A stretch of 64,000 bases of DNA, taken from NCBI GenBank assembly GCA_042140185.1, contig CP159477.1, forward strand, positions 2,914,001 to 2,978,000, read 5' to 3'. Both the position numbers and the translations under genes were made by a program. The notes under the pieces were generated by a model. It worked only from the letters and a program-made list of their open reading frames with translations. It was not told the DNA's origin and did no database searches. The stretch comes from JANSXG01 sp024743075. Lineage in GTDB: Bacteria > Planctomycetota > Phycisphaerae > Phycisphaerales > UBA1924. Shown in pieces: positions 53,650-62,509 of the stretch; position 1 is the stretch's first letter, and the number at the start of each line of letters is the position of its first letter.

Positions 53650-54462
53650 TTGACGCTACGGAATTGCAAGAGCAGTACCACCTCGACCCCTTCGACCACG
53701 ATGGTTTCGTGGTCTCGGTGAAGCGCAACCTGGTTGAGGCCGAGGCGACCGCGCTGCATCCGGACGGGGAATTCATCTGTCGCGCGGTGCGTCGTCATCG
53801 GTCGTTGGCGAAAATGGGGTACTGGCTTGCGGCCTCGGCGGTGATCGCGCTGGGTTTGATCGGGATGATCGCCGGTCTCTCGCAGACTTCCCCCGCGGTT
53901 CAGGGGCTGGTGACGCTCATCACCGTTGTGTACCTGATCGTGGTGATCACGCTCGCCGTGCGGTTCGCGCCGCACTCGGCGGTCGTCCTTCTGCTCGATG
54001 AATCGGAGCGGGCGGACGCGTTGCCGGCGTTGGTGCTGAAGCGCAGTTCGCGCCTCTCGGTCGCGGGCGATGTCTCGGCGCTGATGGCCGAGGGCGAGGG
54101 GGAGATCGGGAGGGTGCGCCGGTTCGGCGCGAACAGCAGCAGTTATTCGCTGTTTCTGTCGGATGCGCCCGGGGTCAGCGCGGTTCGTTCCGGAGCGCAA
54201 GGTGGGTACCGGCGCGGTGCTCGCTTCGGTGTTCAGCCCCTTTGGCTTCCTCGGCGCCTTGGTTGTGTTCGGACAGCCGGCGGACTCGTGGAAAATCCTG
54301 CAAGCGAAGAAGCGGGTCCGTCTCGGTTCTCTCGTGAAGCAGAAGTCGGCGCTCGGAGACTATGTTCTTGATCTGACCGATGATCTGGATCGCGAACTGG
54401 ACCGGCGTGCGCTGACGCTTATCGCCCTTGCCGTGGTGCTGAACCGCACCAACGCGAAGTAG
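53646..54462 (+). CDS. Membrane protein, tandem paralogue 2, frameshifted in this sequence
   Basis: ATG at 53646, overlapping the previous stop by four bases. It shares the opening FDHDGFVVSVKRNLVEAEAT, FICRAVRRHRSLAKMGYWLA, and the later IGRVRRFGANSSSYSLFLSD with paralogue 1. Near 54170 the frame breaks and resumes as SARFVPERKVGTGAVLASVF to the stop at 54462. About 272 residues. Confidence 0.55.
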
Positions 54463-54465
54463 TTT

Positions 54466-54954
54466 TCAAGACGGGATCGGGAGCGTCGCGAAGCGGATGG
54501 TCTTCGCGCTGATGCGCCACCGCCGGTCCGAGGCGAAGACCAGGATGAACTCGATCCCGTCGTTCGGATCGAGCGAGCGGATGCGCAGCTCGCTCCAGAC
54601 GATGGGGTCCTTGGGGTCGGGCTCGCGGGCGTCGGGGTCGGAGCGGGTCAGTTCGGCACCGCCCTCCGCGACGAGGCGTATCGGGCCGCCCCAGGCGAGA
54701 TTCCCGTCGGCGTCGCCGGTTGGGGCGTTCAGCGAGAGATCGAAGACGATCCGAGCGCCGCTGTTCTCTACCGCTTCGACCGAAGCGCCTTCGAGCAGGG
54801 TCGGATCGAGAAGGGAGCGTGACTCGGGGTGGATGCGAGACGACAGCGCAGCGGACTCCCGGAGGAGCGCACAACGGATCGAGGCGCGGTCGGCGGTACC
54901 GGCGCTGCTGTGGCGCGGAAGGTCGTCGAGATGGGTGAGGAAACCGGTGTGCAT
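54466..54954 (-). CDS. Hypothetical beta-rich protein
   Basis: 162 residues from MHTGFLTHLDDLPRHSSAGT. The second half has a strand-rich pattern (GARIVFDLSLNAPTGDADGN; LRIRSLDPNDGIEFILVFAS) and ends ISAKTIRFATLPIPS. No signal peptide or family was seen. The frame stays open further upstream, so the start is uncertain. Convergent with the membrane pair. Confidence 0.5.
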   Translation of the reverse strand: MHTGFLTHLDDLPRHSSAGTADRASIRCALLRESAALSSRIHPESRSLLDPTLLEGASVEAVENSGARIVFDLSLNAPTGDADGNLAWGGPIRLVAEGGAELTRSDPDAREPDPKDPIVWSELRIRSLDPNDGIEFILVFASDRRWRISAKTIRFATLPIPS

Positions 54955-55092
54955 GGCGTCTGGGGCGCGCACCTTCGTGCTGTTGCGGCGTATCCTCGGC
55001 CCGATCAGCGGGGCGGATCGATCCGAATTCCGATCTGGCGCGTTCGCGTGCCGCCTGTTCGGACGGTGCGGCGTGTGCCGCGTCTGCGCACG

Positions 55093-55116
55093 AAAAAACC
55101 GCCCGTTCGGGCGGTT
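55093..55116 (-). terminator. Rho-independent terminator after rpsI
   Basis: On the minus strand AACCGCCC, a GAAC loop and GGGCGGTT are followed by TTTTTT. It is 45 bases past the rpsI stop codon, so it most likely ends the rplM-rpsI transcript. Confidence 0.85.
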
Positions 55117-55160
55117 CGAGTTTCGCGAAACCGGACGTCCGGCGGGCTGGCCCTTCTGGA

Positions 55161-55700
55161 TCAGCGCTTGGAGAACTGGAAGCGACGGCGGGCACCGGCC
55201 ATGCCGTACTTCTTGCGTTCGACCTCGCGGGCGTCGCGGGTCAGGAAGCCGTTCTCGCGGAGGACGCCTTCGAGGTTGGGGTCGTACTTCTTGAGGGCGC
55301 GGGCGATGCCGAGGCGAAGTGCCTGGGCCTGACCCATGTAGCCGCCGCCGTGCATACGGACGACCACATCCATCTTCCCGAACGTGTTGGTCACTTTGAG
55401 GGAGGCGACGGCGTCGTTGCGATCGCGCATCTCCGTGAAGTACTCGTCCACGGTCTTGGACTGCTTGCGTGTGATCTGGACCTTGAAGTCGCCGTTGCCG
55501 GGCTTGAGGCGGACGCGGGCGACAGCGCTCTTGCGTCGTCCGGTGCCCCACCACCAGCCGTGCGCGTCGGGTTTCTCGGGAGCGGCGGTCACGGCGACCG
55601 GATCGCTCATGTCGAGGTTCTCGCTGGAGGTCGGGCTGGAGATGCCGGTGTCGAGCGAGGGGGTGCCGACGACTTCGCTGGTGTTCTGCTCTTCGTTCAT
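55161..55700 (-). CDS. rpsI: 30S ribosomal protein S9
   Basis: 179 residues; the first about 50 (MNEEQNTSEVVGTPSLDTGI and onward) are an acidic, low-complexity extension absent from E. coli S9. The rest is a normal S9: GTGRRKSAVARVRLKPGNG, GGGYMGQAQALRLGIARALK and the C-terminal KKYGMAGARRRFQFSKR, whose tail reaches the P-site tRNA. Downstream of rplM with 102 bases between. Confidence 0.95.
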   Translation of the reverse strand: MNEEQNTSEVVGTPSLDTGISSPTSSENLDMSDPVAVTAAPEKPDAHGWWWGTGRRKSAVARVRLKPGNGDFKVQITRKQSKTVDEYFTEMRDRNDAVASLKVTNTFGKMDVVVRMHGGGYMGQAQALRLGIARALKKYDPNLEGVLRENGFLTRDAREVERKKYGMAGARRRFQFSKR

Positions 55701-55802
55701 ATGAATCTGGCTCGTTTCTGGTGTACCTGTCGGGCGGTGTTGCCCGGGGTTCAGGGAAGGGTCACGCGAGAGCGTGTCCTTGCGGATGGGGAACGGTGTG
55801 GA

Positions 55803-56240
55803 TTACTTCCAGGAGGGGAGGGCGGTGGGCTGCTGGGCCTGATGGGGGTGGGCATCGCCCTTGTAGACCTTGAGCTTGTCGATCATCTGACGGCCGAGGC
55901 GTCCCTTGGGGAGCATGCGCTTGACGGCGTCCTCGATCAGCGACTCGGGCTTCTTCTCGCGAATCTGGTTGTAGGTCTGGGCGCGGAGGCCGCCGGGGTA
56001 GCCGGAGTACCGGGTCTTGATCTTCTGATCGCCCTTGTTGCCGGTCATCACGATCTTCTCGGCGTTGGTGACGATGACGAAGTCGCCGGTGTCGATGTGG
56101 GGGGTGTAGTCCGGGCGGTGCTTGCCCATGAGGACGGTGGCGATGTCCACGGCCATGCGGCCGAGGCGCTGGCCGTCGGCATCGACGATGAACCAGTTCT
56201 TCTGGATTTCGTGGGGCTTGGCGAAGGTGGTCTGACGCAT
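55803..56240 (-). CDS. rplM: 50S ribosomal protein L13
   Basis: 145 residues from MRQTTFAKPHEIQKNWFIVD, with AAAGGA upstream. Characteristic blocks: DADGQRLGRMAVDIATVLMG, KHRPDYTPHIDTGDFVIVTN and VKRMLPKGRLGRQMIDKLKV. L13 is an early-assembly 23S rRNA-binding protein. Forms the usual rplM-rpsI operon with the following gene. Confidence 0.95.
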   Translation of the reverse strand: MRQTTFAKPHEIQKNWFIVDADGQRLGRMAVDIATVLMGKHRPDYTPHIDTGDFVIVTNAEKIVMTGNKGDQKIKTRYSGYPGGLRAQTYNQIREKKPESLIEDAVKRMLPKGRLGRQMIDKLKVYKGDAHPHQAQQPTALPSWK

Positions 56241-56646
56241 CGGTGCGTCCTTTCCTGCTCTGGCTGCGACACGGAGGCGGCGCAGTACGATCGACGATGC
56301 CCGCCTTGTTGCGCCTTGGGGGGCAACCGCGGGTTTCGAGGCCAACGGGCCAACACAGCCCAGAGTCCTCTCGGCCCGCCGGAGCAAAGGACTGGCTTTG
56401 GGGCCGGTCCCGCACGTGTCGCGAGCGCGTGTTTCGGAATGGACTCGTCCGTTGCGGCCTCAGACCCACCTGTGGCCAAAGACGAGGGGCGGAGATCGTA
56501 CCAGAACGGCCCAACCGGTCAAGCGGCGGGGACTTTGAGGGCCTATTCCCTGTTCCGAAAAAGGTTTTTCGGCTCGGGACGAGAGTTTTCCCATCTTCAC
56601 GGCGAAACGGGCAGACGGATGAGGTCTGAGTGCCGAAGATAGGGCC
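56241..56646. promoter_or_regulatory. Divergent region with palindrome upstream of rplM
   Basis: 406 bases. CCGAAAAA-GG-TTTTTCGG is a palindrome at 56555-56572. No gene supported. It contains the rplM leader and the promoter of the CPBP gene. Confidence 0.4.
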
Positions 56647-58188
56647 ATGGATGGATCTTCCCCCTTTGGTGAGCGTGATTCGAACCCGGAGCCGGGCTCC
56701 GCGATGAGCGGCGGTGGGTCGTTTTCCGCCCCAGAGCGGCTGGAAGGCCCTTCGAAACCGGGTCAGGGTCGGGTGTGGTCGAAGTTCCTCTGGATTCTGA
56801 TCCTCGCTTCGTGCGTGGGCCTGCACGTGATCCAGATGGTGTCGCAGTCGGTGATGACCGAGGACCCCACGCCGGAGCCGGACCAGGTCCAGAGCATGGA
56901 GCTGCGGTATTTCTCGCGGGTCGCCTTCGGTCTCGAGGGGTTGTCGAGCGGGAGCGGGAGCATGTCCAGCATCGCGGGCAGCCCGACGGACATGCTCGAC
57001 GAGGTGGCGACCGGTCCGATCGAGCAGCTTCGGGCGGCGATCGTGGTCGCGGCTGCGCTGAATGAATTCCAGCAGGCCGAGACCTTGCTTCAGGACGCCG
57101 AGCGTTCGCTCGGGAGGCTGGAAGGCGGGATCACCAACCAAGGCGACCCTCGCGGTGAAGCCGACGCCGACTGGTTCGCGGATATGCGCGAGGACATTCG
57201 GATTGTCCGGCGCGTGATCGAGCGCGAGAGCGCGGCGGGGCTGGCGAAGGATCTGGCCGATCGGCTCGAAGCACGACACGGCGACTTCGGCGAGATGGTG
57301 CGCGTGATCGGATCGCCCGAGTCCGATCCGCTGCGTCAGCGCTTCGCGAGTCGCGGGATGCAAACCGCCATCGCGGCGGTGGTGATTGTCGGCACGGCGG
57401 GGCTGGCGATCCTGGCCGGCTTCGTGCTCGGGATCGTCGCGCTGGTGCTGCTTGCGACGGGCAGACTCCGGCGCCGGCTGAATGTGCAGAGCCAGTGGAG
57501 CCATCGCGATCGGACGCTGCTGCTCGAAGGGTTCATGCTGTTCCTGGTTGGATTCGTCGTGGTGACGACCGCCGCGGCACTGATCCAGCAGTTCGCGGGA
57601 GTTGACCTCTCGCCGGTGCTGATCTGGCTGCTCCTGCTCACACCGTTCTGGCCCCTGCTGCGCGGCATGTCGTGGGGCCAACTTCACCTTGCGCTGGGCT
57701 GGCACGCCAATGGCAAGGGCGTCGGCGGAGCGATCAAGGAGGCGTCGTGCGGCGTGGTGGGTTATCTCGCCGGCCTGCCGATCGTGGTTCTGGGGTTCCT
57801 GATCTCACTGGGACTGATCAGCATCCTGCACACCGAACCGTCGCACCCGGCGGTGAGCGAAGCGATGAACGCGGATTTGAAAACGGCGATCAAGCTGTTC
57901 GTGCTGGCGTCGCTCTGGGCGCCGATCGTGGAAGAAACGGTGTTTCGCGGCTTGCTCTACTACAACATGCGAAAGTGGGCCGCGCCGATCCTTGCGGCAC
58001 TCGTGGTCGCGTTCCTCTTCGCGATCATCCACCCGCAGGGGCTCGCGCTCGTCCCGGCGCTGATGGGCCTGGCGGTGGTGTTCGCGCTGATGCGCGAGTG
58101 GCGCGGGTCAATCATCGGTCCGATGGTCGCTCACGGCATGCACAACGCGTTCATCATCACGACCGTGATGCTGCTGCTGGGTCAGTGA
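56647..58188 (+). CDS. CPBP-family intramembrane metalloprotease (CAAX-like)
   Basis: 513 residues with one N-terminal helix (FLWILILASCVGLHVIQMVS), a polar 170-residue region and about eight more helices. The C-terminal Abi/CPBP core shows the three metal motifs: EETVFRGLLYYN (EExxxR), FAIIHPQGLALVP (H), and MVAHGMHNAFIITT (HxxxN). It should cleave within membrane proteins or prenylated-type substrates. The long soluble insertion (RAAIVVAAALNEFQQAETLL) is unusual. The start at 56647 is not strongly supported by a ribosome-binding site; ATG 56704 is an alternative. Confidence 0.85.
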   Translation: MDGSSPFGERDSNPEPGSAMSGGGSFSAPERLEGPSKPGQGRVWSKFLWILILASCVGLHVIQMVSQSVMTEDPTPEPDQVQSMELRYFSRVAFGLEGLSSGSGSMSSIAGSPTDMLDEVATGPIEQLRAAIVVAAALNEFQQAETLLQDAERSLGRLEGGITNQGDPRGEADADWFADMREDIRIVRRVIERESAAGLAKDLADRLEARHGDFGEMVRVIGSPESDPLRQRFASRGMQTAIAAVVIVGTAGLAILAGFVLGIVALVLLATGRLRRRLNVQSQWSHRDRTLLLEGFMLFLVGFVVVTTAAALIQQFAGVDLSPVLIWLLLLTPFWPLLRGMSWGQLHLALGWHANGKGVGGAIKEASCGVVGYLAGLPIVVLGFLISLGLISILHTEPSHPAVSEAMNADLKTAIKLFVLASLWAPIVEETVFRGLLYYNMRKWAAPILAALVVAFLFAIIHPQGLALVPALMGLAVVFALMREWRGSIIGPMVAHGMHNAFIITTVMLLLGQ

Positions 58189-58200
58189 GCCTGTCGGGCT

Positions 58201-59766
58201 TCAGACGCCGTAGACGGCCTGGACCTTGGCCTCGAGGTAGCGCATCAGCGGCTCGGACGACAGCGGCTTGCCCGTCGCGCGCTGGCAGAGTTCGCCGGCG
58301 GAGAAGCGGCGCCCGTGCTGATGGATGTGCTCGCGGACCCAGCCGAGGATCGAACTGAAGTCGCCCGACTCCACCTGTTGCTCCCGGTTCGGGATGTCCT
58401 TGCCCATCGCCTCCCAGAACTGCGCCGAGTACAGGTTGCCGAAGGTGTAGGTGGCGAAGTAACCAACCGCGCCCATCGACCAGTGGATGTCCTGCAGGCA
58501 GCCGATCCGGTCCTCGGTGACGGTCAGGCCGAGATCGTTCTTGATGCGCTCGTTCCAGACACCGGGCAAGTCCTTGCAGGCGAGGTCGCCCTTGATCATG
58601 GCCCGCTCGAGTTCGAAGCGGAGCATGATGTGCAGGTTGTAGGTGACCTCGTCGGATTCGACGCGGATGAAGTTCGGCTCGACCAGGTTTGACGCCTTGA
58701 ATATCGATTCGACGCCGATGCCTTCGAGCGCCGTGTCGCCGAAGATGCCCCGTGCGACCGGGAGCGCCCACTTCCAGAACGCCTGGCTGCGACCGACCTG
58801 GTTTTCCCACATGCGGCTCTGGCTCTCGTGGATGCCCAGCGAAACCGACTCGGCGAGCGGCTGTCCGAAGCGCTCGCCCTTGGGCAGCCCCTGCTCGTAC
58901 ATGCCGTGGCCAGCCTCGTGCGTGCCGCTGGAAAGGGCGTCGCACCAGCCGTTGGCACGGTACCGGTTGGTGATGCGGCAATCGCCGGGGCCCATTCCCT
59001 GGCAGAATGGGTGGGTGGAAGCGTCCATTCGACCGGCGTCGTAATCGAAGCCCATCGCCTCGGTGATTCGGGTCGTGAACTCGATCTGCTTGTCGATCGG
59101 GAGTTCGCGGACCGCCGGGTCCACGCTGGGGGCCTTGCCCGCGGCTTTGGCGTCCATGACCTTCTGAACCAGCGGCACGGTGAACTCGCGCAGCGGGCCG
59201 AAGATCTCCTCCGTGCGCTTGGCGGTCATGCCGGGTTCGAACGTGTCCATCAGCGCGTCGTAGAGCTCGCCGCCTTCGGGAACGCCGAGGCACTCGGCCT
59301 TGCGCCGGTTGAGTTCGAATGTCTTCTCGAGCCAGGGGAGGAACTTCGCGAAATCGTTCTTCGCGCGGGCGTCCTTCCAGGCCCTCATGCCCATCGAGGA
59401 GCATCGCGTGAGTTCCTCGACAAGCGACTTGGGCAGTTTCGTGGCGAGGTCATAGTCCCGGCGGACCTCGCGGAGGTTGGCCTGGGCGATGGGGTCGTCG
59501 GCGATCGCGCTGTCATTCTCGGCCTCGCCGAGGAGATCGCCGAGGCGCGGGTCGGTGTTTCGGTCGTGGTTCATGCCGCTGAGCAGCGTGAGCTGGTCGG
59601 CGCGGAGGGCGGCGCCCTGCTCGGGCATCATGGTCTCCTGGTCCCATGAGAGCGTGTTCGCGACGCTCTTGAGGATCTCGTTCTCGCGCAGGAGGACGGT
59701 GAGCTTGTCGTAGGCGCTGGAGCCGGAAGGGGCGGAAGCGGTTTGGGCGGAGGTCGCGCTGGACAT
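58201..59766 (-). CDS. M32 carboxypeptidase (thermostable carboxypeptidase Taq-like)
   Basis: 521 residues. M32 landmarks are all there: LSWDQETMMPEQGAALRADQ near the N-terminus, the zinc motif HEAGH in ALSSGTHEAGHGMYEQGLPK, SLGIHESQSRMWENQVGRS with the third zinc ligand Glu, and VTYNLHIMLRFELERAMIKG. It removes C-terminal residues from peptides in the cytoplasm, with a zinc ion. Convergent with the CPBP gene. Confidence 0.93.
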   Translation of the reverse strand: MSSATSAQTASAPSGSSAYDKLTVLLRENEILKSVANTLSWDQETMMPEQGAALRADQLTLLSGMNHDRNTDPRLGDLLGEAENDSAIADDPIAQANLREVRRDYDLATKLPKSLVEELTRCSSMGMRAWKDARAKNDFAKFLPWLEKTFELNRRKAECLGVPEGGELYDALMDTFEPGMTAKRTEEIFGPLREFTVPLVQKVMDAKAAGKAPSVDPAVRELPIDKQIEFTTRITEAMGFDYDAGRMDASTHPFCQGMGPGDCRITNRYRANGWCDALSSGTHEAGHGMYEQGLPKGERFGQPLAESVSLGIHESQSRMWENQVGRSQAFWKWALPVARGIFGDTALEGIGVESIFKASNLVEPNFIRVESDEVTYNLHIMLRFELERAMIKGDLACKDLPGVWNERIKNDLGLTVTEDRIGCLQDIHWSMGAVGYFATYTFGNLYSAQFWEAMGKDIPNREQQVESGDFSSILGWVREHIHQHGRRFSAGELCQRATGKPLSSEPLMRYLEAKVQAVYGV

Positions 59767-59858
59767 CGATCGGTACTCCTGGCTGAAATCTGCGTGAAGC
59801 GTCCCGGGGAAGCGGGCGAGCGTGCATGATAGGGTTTGGCGACAGGAGGGCCGCACCG

Positions 59859-61520
59859 ATGGTCAGATGTTCGTTTTCGATCGGCGTTTTGGGATTGTCG
59901 GCGGGTCTGCTGCTCGGAGCGCCGGCCCTGGCGCAGGACGGTGCGTCCGACGCGGAGCGGCTGGACGGCTGGGAGCGCGAGCGGGCGCTCGAGCCGGACT
60001 CGTTCACCTACCAGAGGTTTGCGAGAGCCTGGGATGCCGTCGCTCGGGCGATCGAGGTCCACGGCGGATCGAGCATCGACGAAGCCTATACCGATATCGC
60101 GATGAGTTTCGCCGGCGAGGGCACTCGGACGGCGTCGCAGCGGTTCGTCGGCGAAACGGTGGACTACGAGGTGCGCGGGGCGGTCGGGTTCAGCGGCCTC
60201 TTCGATGCGCTCTCGTTCATCGAAGAGATCCGCGTCGGCGATCAGCAGTTCCGCGGCTACACGATCATCTCGCGTGATCAGGTGTTCCGCTTCGCGCCGG
60301 GAACCGAGGTGCCCGAAGAGGACCCCGACCTCGAAACCGAACGGACGATGGTCGAGTTGCTCCTGCCCTACCACTGGCTCGGGCGAGCGGACGCGGCGCG
60401 GGAGAGCCTGCGATGGCTCGGCGAGGGCGAGTTTGGCGGCGAGACGCTGGCCGGCGTTTCGTTCGCCGACGCCGACGGCGGGGCCACACTGCTGTTCGAC
60501 CCCGAGACCGGAGAACTGCGCCGAGTGGAGCGCCTGACGACCCACTTCGTTCAGGGTGATGCGACGGGCTGGATCGAGTTCGACGAGTACGAGGACATCG
60601 GCGGGCACCGCCTGCCGATGGTGCGGCGCGAGCGCAGTGTGGAGGGCCGGTTCATCCGCGAGGCGGAGATGCGCTTCGGCGACCTGCGCGTCGAGACGAT
60701 CCTGCCGGCGAACATCTTCAACATCCCGGTGCAGTTCCGCTTCGCGGCCCCGGAATGGAGCGTCACGGAGTCGCCGATCCGAGCGGCGGCTCCGGCGCCG
60801 GCCTGGAACACGGTCGCGCCGGGCGTGCACTGGGTAGACCTCAGCGAACAAGCGAACACGCAGGTGGTCGTCATCGAGCATGCCGACGGATGCACGGTGT
60901 TCAACAGCCCTCTGACGGATGAACTCGCTTCGCAGGTGCTGCGATCCGTCGAGAAGAACCTGCCGGAAAAGCCGGTACTCCGAATGGTGTGCGCGACCTT
61001 CCACCCTCGGTTTTCCGGAGGGCTCCGGACCTACCTTGCGTCGGGCGCGAAGATCGTCACGACGCCGCAGAACGAACTGTATATCCGCAAGGTGCTCGAA
61101 ACGCCGACGCGCCTGGTGCCAGAAGCCCCGTCGGTCGAGGTGGGTGACGACGACATCGTGCTCGTCGACGGCGAGAGGGCGTTCGGCGAAGGTGAGAACC
61201 GTCTGGTGGTTTACGACATCGGAGAACGCTCGGCGTACACCGAGTCGTATCTTGTCGGCTGGCATCCGTCGACGCGGATCATGCTCACGAGCGACCTGTT
61301 CGCGGTGCTCAGCACCGGCACGGTCCGCGGCGCGAGCCTGCGCACGCAGGGACTCGCGATCTGGCTCGGCGAGACCGGACTGAACCCGCTGCAGTTCATA
61401 CCGACCTCACCGGTCGTGGACCACAAACGGATCATGCTGATGGAAGACCTCGAAGACTCGCTGCAAGCGATCCCCGGTGGACCGCCGGAAATCGGACCGC
61501 CGTCGCCCGACGGGGGCTGA
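59859..61520 (+). CDS. Secreted metallo-beta-lactamase-fold protein with degenerate metal site
   Basis: AGGAGGG precedes the ATG at 59859. 553 residues with a signal peptide (SIGVLGLSAGLLLGAPALAQ). The first half (about residues 30-290) is a beta-rich domain. The second half reads like the MBL fold (WVDLSEQANTQVVVIEHADG; VRMVCATFH-type strand; GGLRTYLASGAKIVTTPQNE), but where HxHxDH is expected the sequence is TFHPRFSGGLR, so the Asp and the last His are gone. Probably a pseudoenzyme or one with an altered metal site. Confidence 0.7.
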   Translation: MVRCSFSIGVLGLSAGLLLGAPALAQDGASDAERLDGWERERALEPDSFTYQRFARAWDAVARAIEVHGGSSIDEAYTDIAMSFAGEGTRTASQRFVGETVDYEVRGAVGFSGLFDALSFIEEIRVGDQQFRGYTIISRDQVFRFAPGTEVPEEDPDLETERTMVELLLPYHWLGRADAARESLRWLGEGEFGGETLAGVSFADADGGATLLFDPETGELRRVERLTTHFVQGDATGWIEFDEYEDIGGHRLPMVRRERSVEGRFIREAEMRFGDLRVETILPANIFNIPVQFRFAAPEWSVTESPIRAAAPAPAWNTVAPGVHWVDLSEQANTQVVVIEHADGCTVFNSPLTDELASQVLRSVEKNLPEKPVLRMVCATFHPRFSGGLRTYLASGAKIVTTPQNELYIRKVLETPTRLVPEAPSVEVGDDDIVLVDGERAFGEGENRLVVYDIGERSAYTESYLVGWHPSTRIMLTSDLFAVLSTGTVRGASLRTQGLAIWLGETGLNPLQFIPTSPVVDHKRIMLMEDLEDSLQAIPGGPPEIGPPSPDGG

Positions 61521-61585
61521 CTTTTTCTCGAATCTTCCGATCGCGTGCAGCGATCAGCGGATTCCGGGTGTCAGACTGGTAGCCG

Positions 61586-62092
61586 ATGCGTCCTGACGAC
61601 CCCGATCCATCCCGTCGCGCGCGGTTCTGGAGCGATGTGCTTCGGCGGGAGCATCACGCGCTGTTCGGTGCGGCGATGGCGTGGTGCGGTCAAACCGCGG
61701 ACGCGGAGGACCTGATGCAGGACACCCTGATCCAGCTCGCTCGCTCGGCCCGGAACATCGACGATTCGGTGGCCTATGTGATGCGAACGATGCTGAATCG
61801 ACGACGCAGCGACCTGAAGCGATCGGGGGTTCACCGGAACGCGATCGCCTCGATACGAGCGACGGTCGCGGATCGCGGGGCGGGGTCGCATCGGGCGAGC
61901 GAACTGCTCGCTTCGGTTGAGCAGCTGCCCGCGGACCAGCAGGAGGTTCTGACCCTGCGCACGCGTTGCGGGCTCAGTTTTCCGCAGATCGCGCTGGTGC
62001 TCGACGAGCCGGTCGGGACGGTGTCGAGCCGGTACAGCCGCGCGATCGCGGCGCTCAGGGAGATGATTTTGGAAGGGACGAGTCGTGGCTGA
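61586..62092 (+). CDS. ECF-type RNA polymerase sigma factor
   Basis: 168 residues with sigma2 (FGAAMAWCGQTADAEDLMQD) and sigma4 (LPADQQEVLTLRTRCGLSFP, then QIALVLDEPVGTVSS) regions and no long linker, as in ECF factors. It should direct RNA polymerase to a small regulon. The stop overlaps the next gene by 8 bases. Upstream 61521-61585 may contain its own promoter. Confidence 0.85.
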   Translation: MRPDDPDPSRRARFWSDVLRREHHALFGAAMAWCGQTADAEDLMQDTLIQLARSARNIDDSVAYVMRTMLNRRRSDLKRSGVHRNAIASIRATVADRGAGSHRASELLASVEQLPADQQEVLTLRTRCGLSFPQIALVLDEPVGTVSSRYSRAIAALREMILEGTSRG

Positions 62093-62495
62093 ACACGAGA
62101 CAAACGAACCGATCGAGCGGGAGCTGATGGACCTGCCGGGGCGGGCGATGGAACTCGGCGCGATCGAGCGCATCGAGGATGCGCTCGCCGCGGAGGCGGT
62201 GCTCGGACCAGCGGTCATGGAGCCGAAGCCGGGCCTGCTCAAGCGACGCGTGCCCGTGTGGGGCATGCTCGCGGCGAGCCTGCTGCTCGCCTGCGGCGCG
62301 GGCGTGTTGGGGTGGTGGATCAAGCCGGTCGAGACGGTGGAGCGCATCCGTGTGGTGACCGAGCCCGCGCAACCGGCGGAAGAAGAGACAACGCGATCGG
62401 AGCCGGTCGTGGAGGTGGTGCGCCTGGATCGGTCGTTGTTCGAGAGGCCGGGGCGGACGGGGATCGATCCGTCGCGCTGGACGATGGGTCACTAA
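62085..62495 (+). CDS. Putative anti-sigma factor, single-pass membrane protein
   Basis: The GTG start overlaps the sigma gene. 136 residues: a cytoplasmic acidic N-terminus (AEHETNEPIERELMDLPGRA), a transmembrane helix (VWGMLAASLLLACGAGVLGW) and a short extracytoplasmic tail. No zinc-binding HxxxCxxC is present, so it is not a ZAS-type factor. Position directly after an ECF gene and topology support an anti-sigma role. Confidence 0.65.
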   Translation: MAEHETNEPIERELMDLPGRAMELGAIERIEDALAAEAVLGPAVMEPKPGLLKRRVPVWGMLAASLLLACGAGVLGWWIKPVETVERIRVVTEPAQPAEEETTRSEPVVEVVRLDRSLFERPGRTGIDPSRWTMGH

Positions 62496-62509
62496 CGAAG
62501 GAGTTGATG

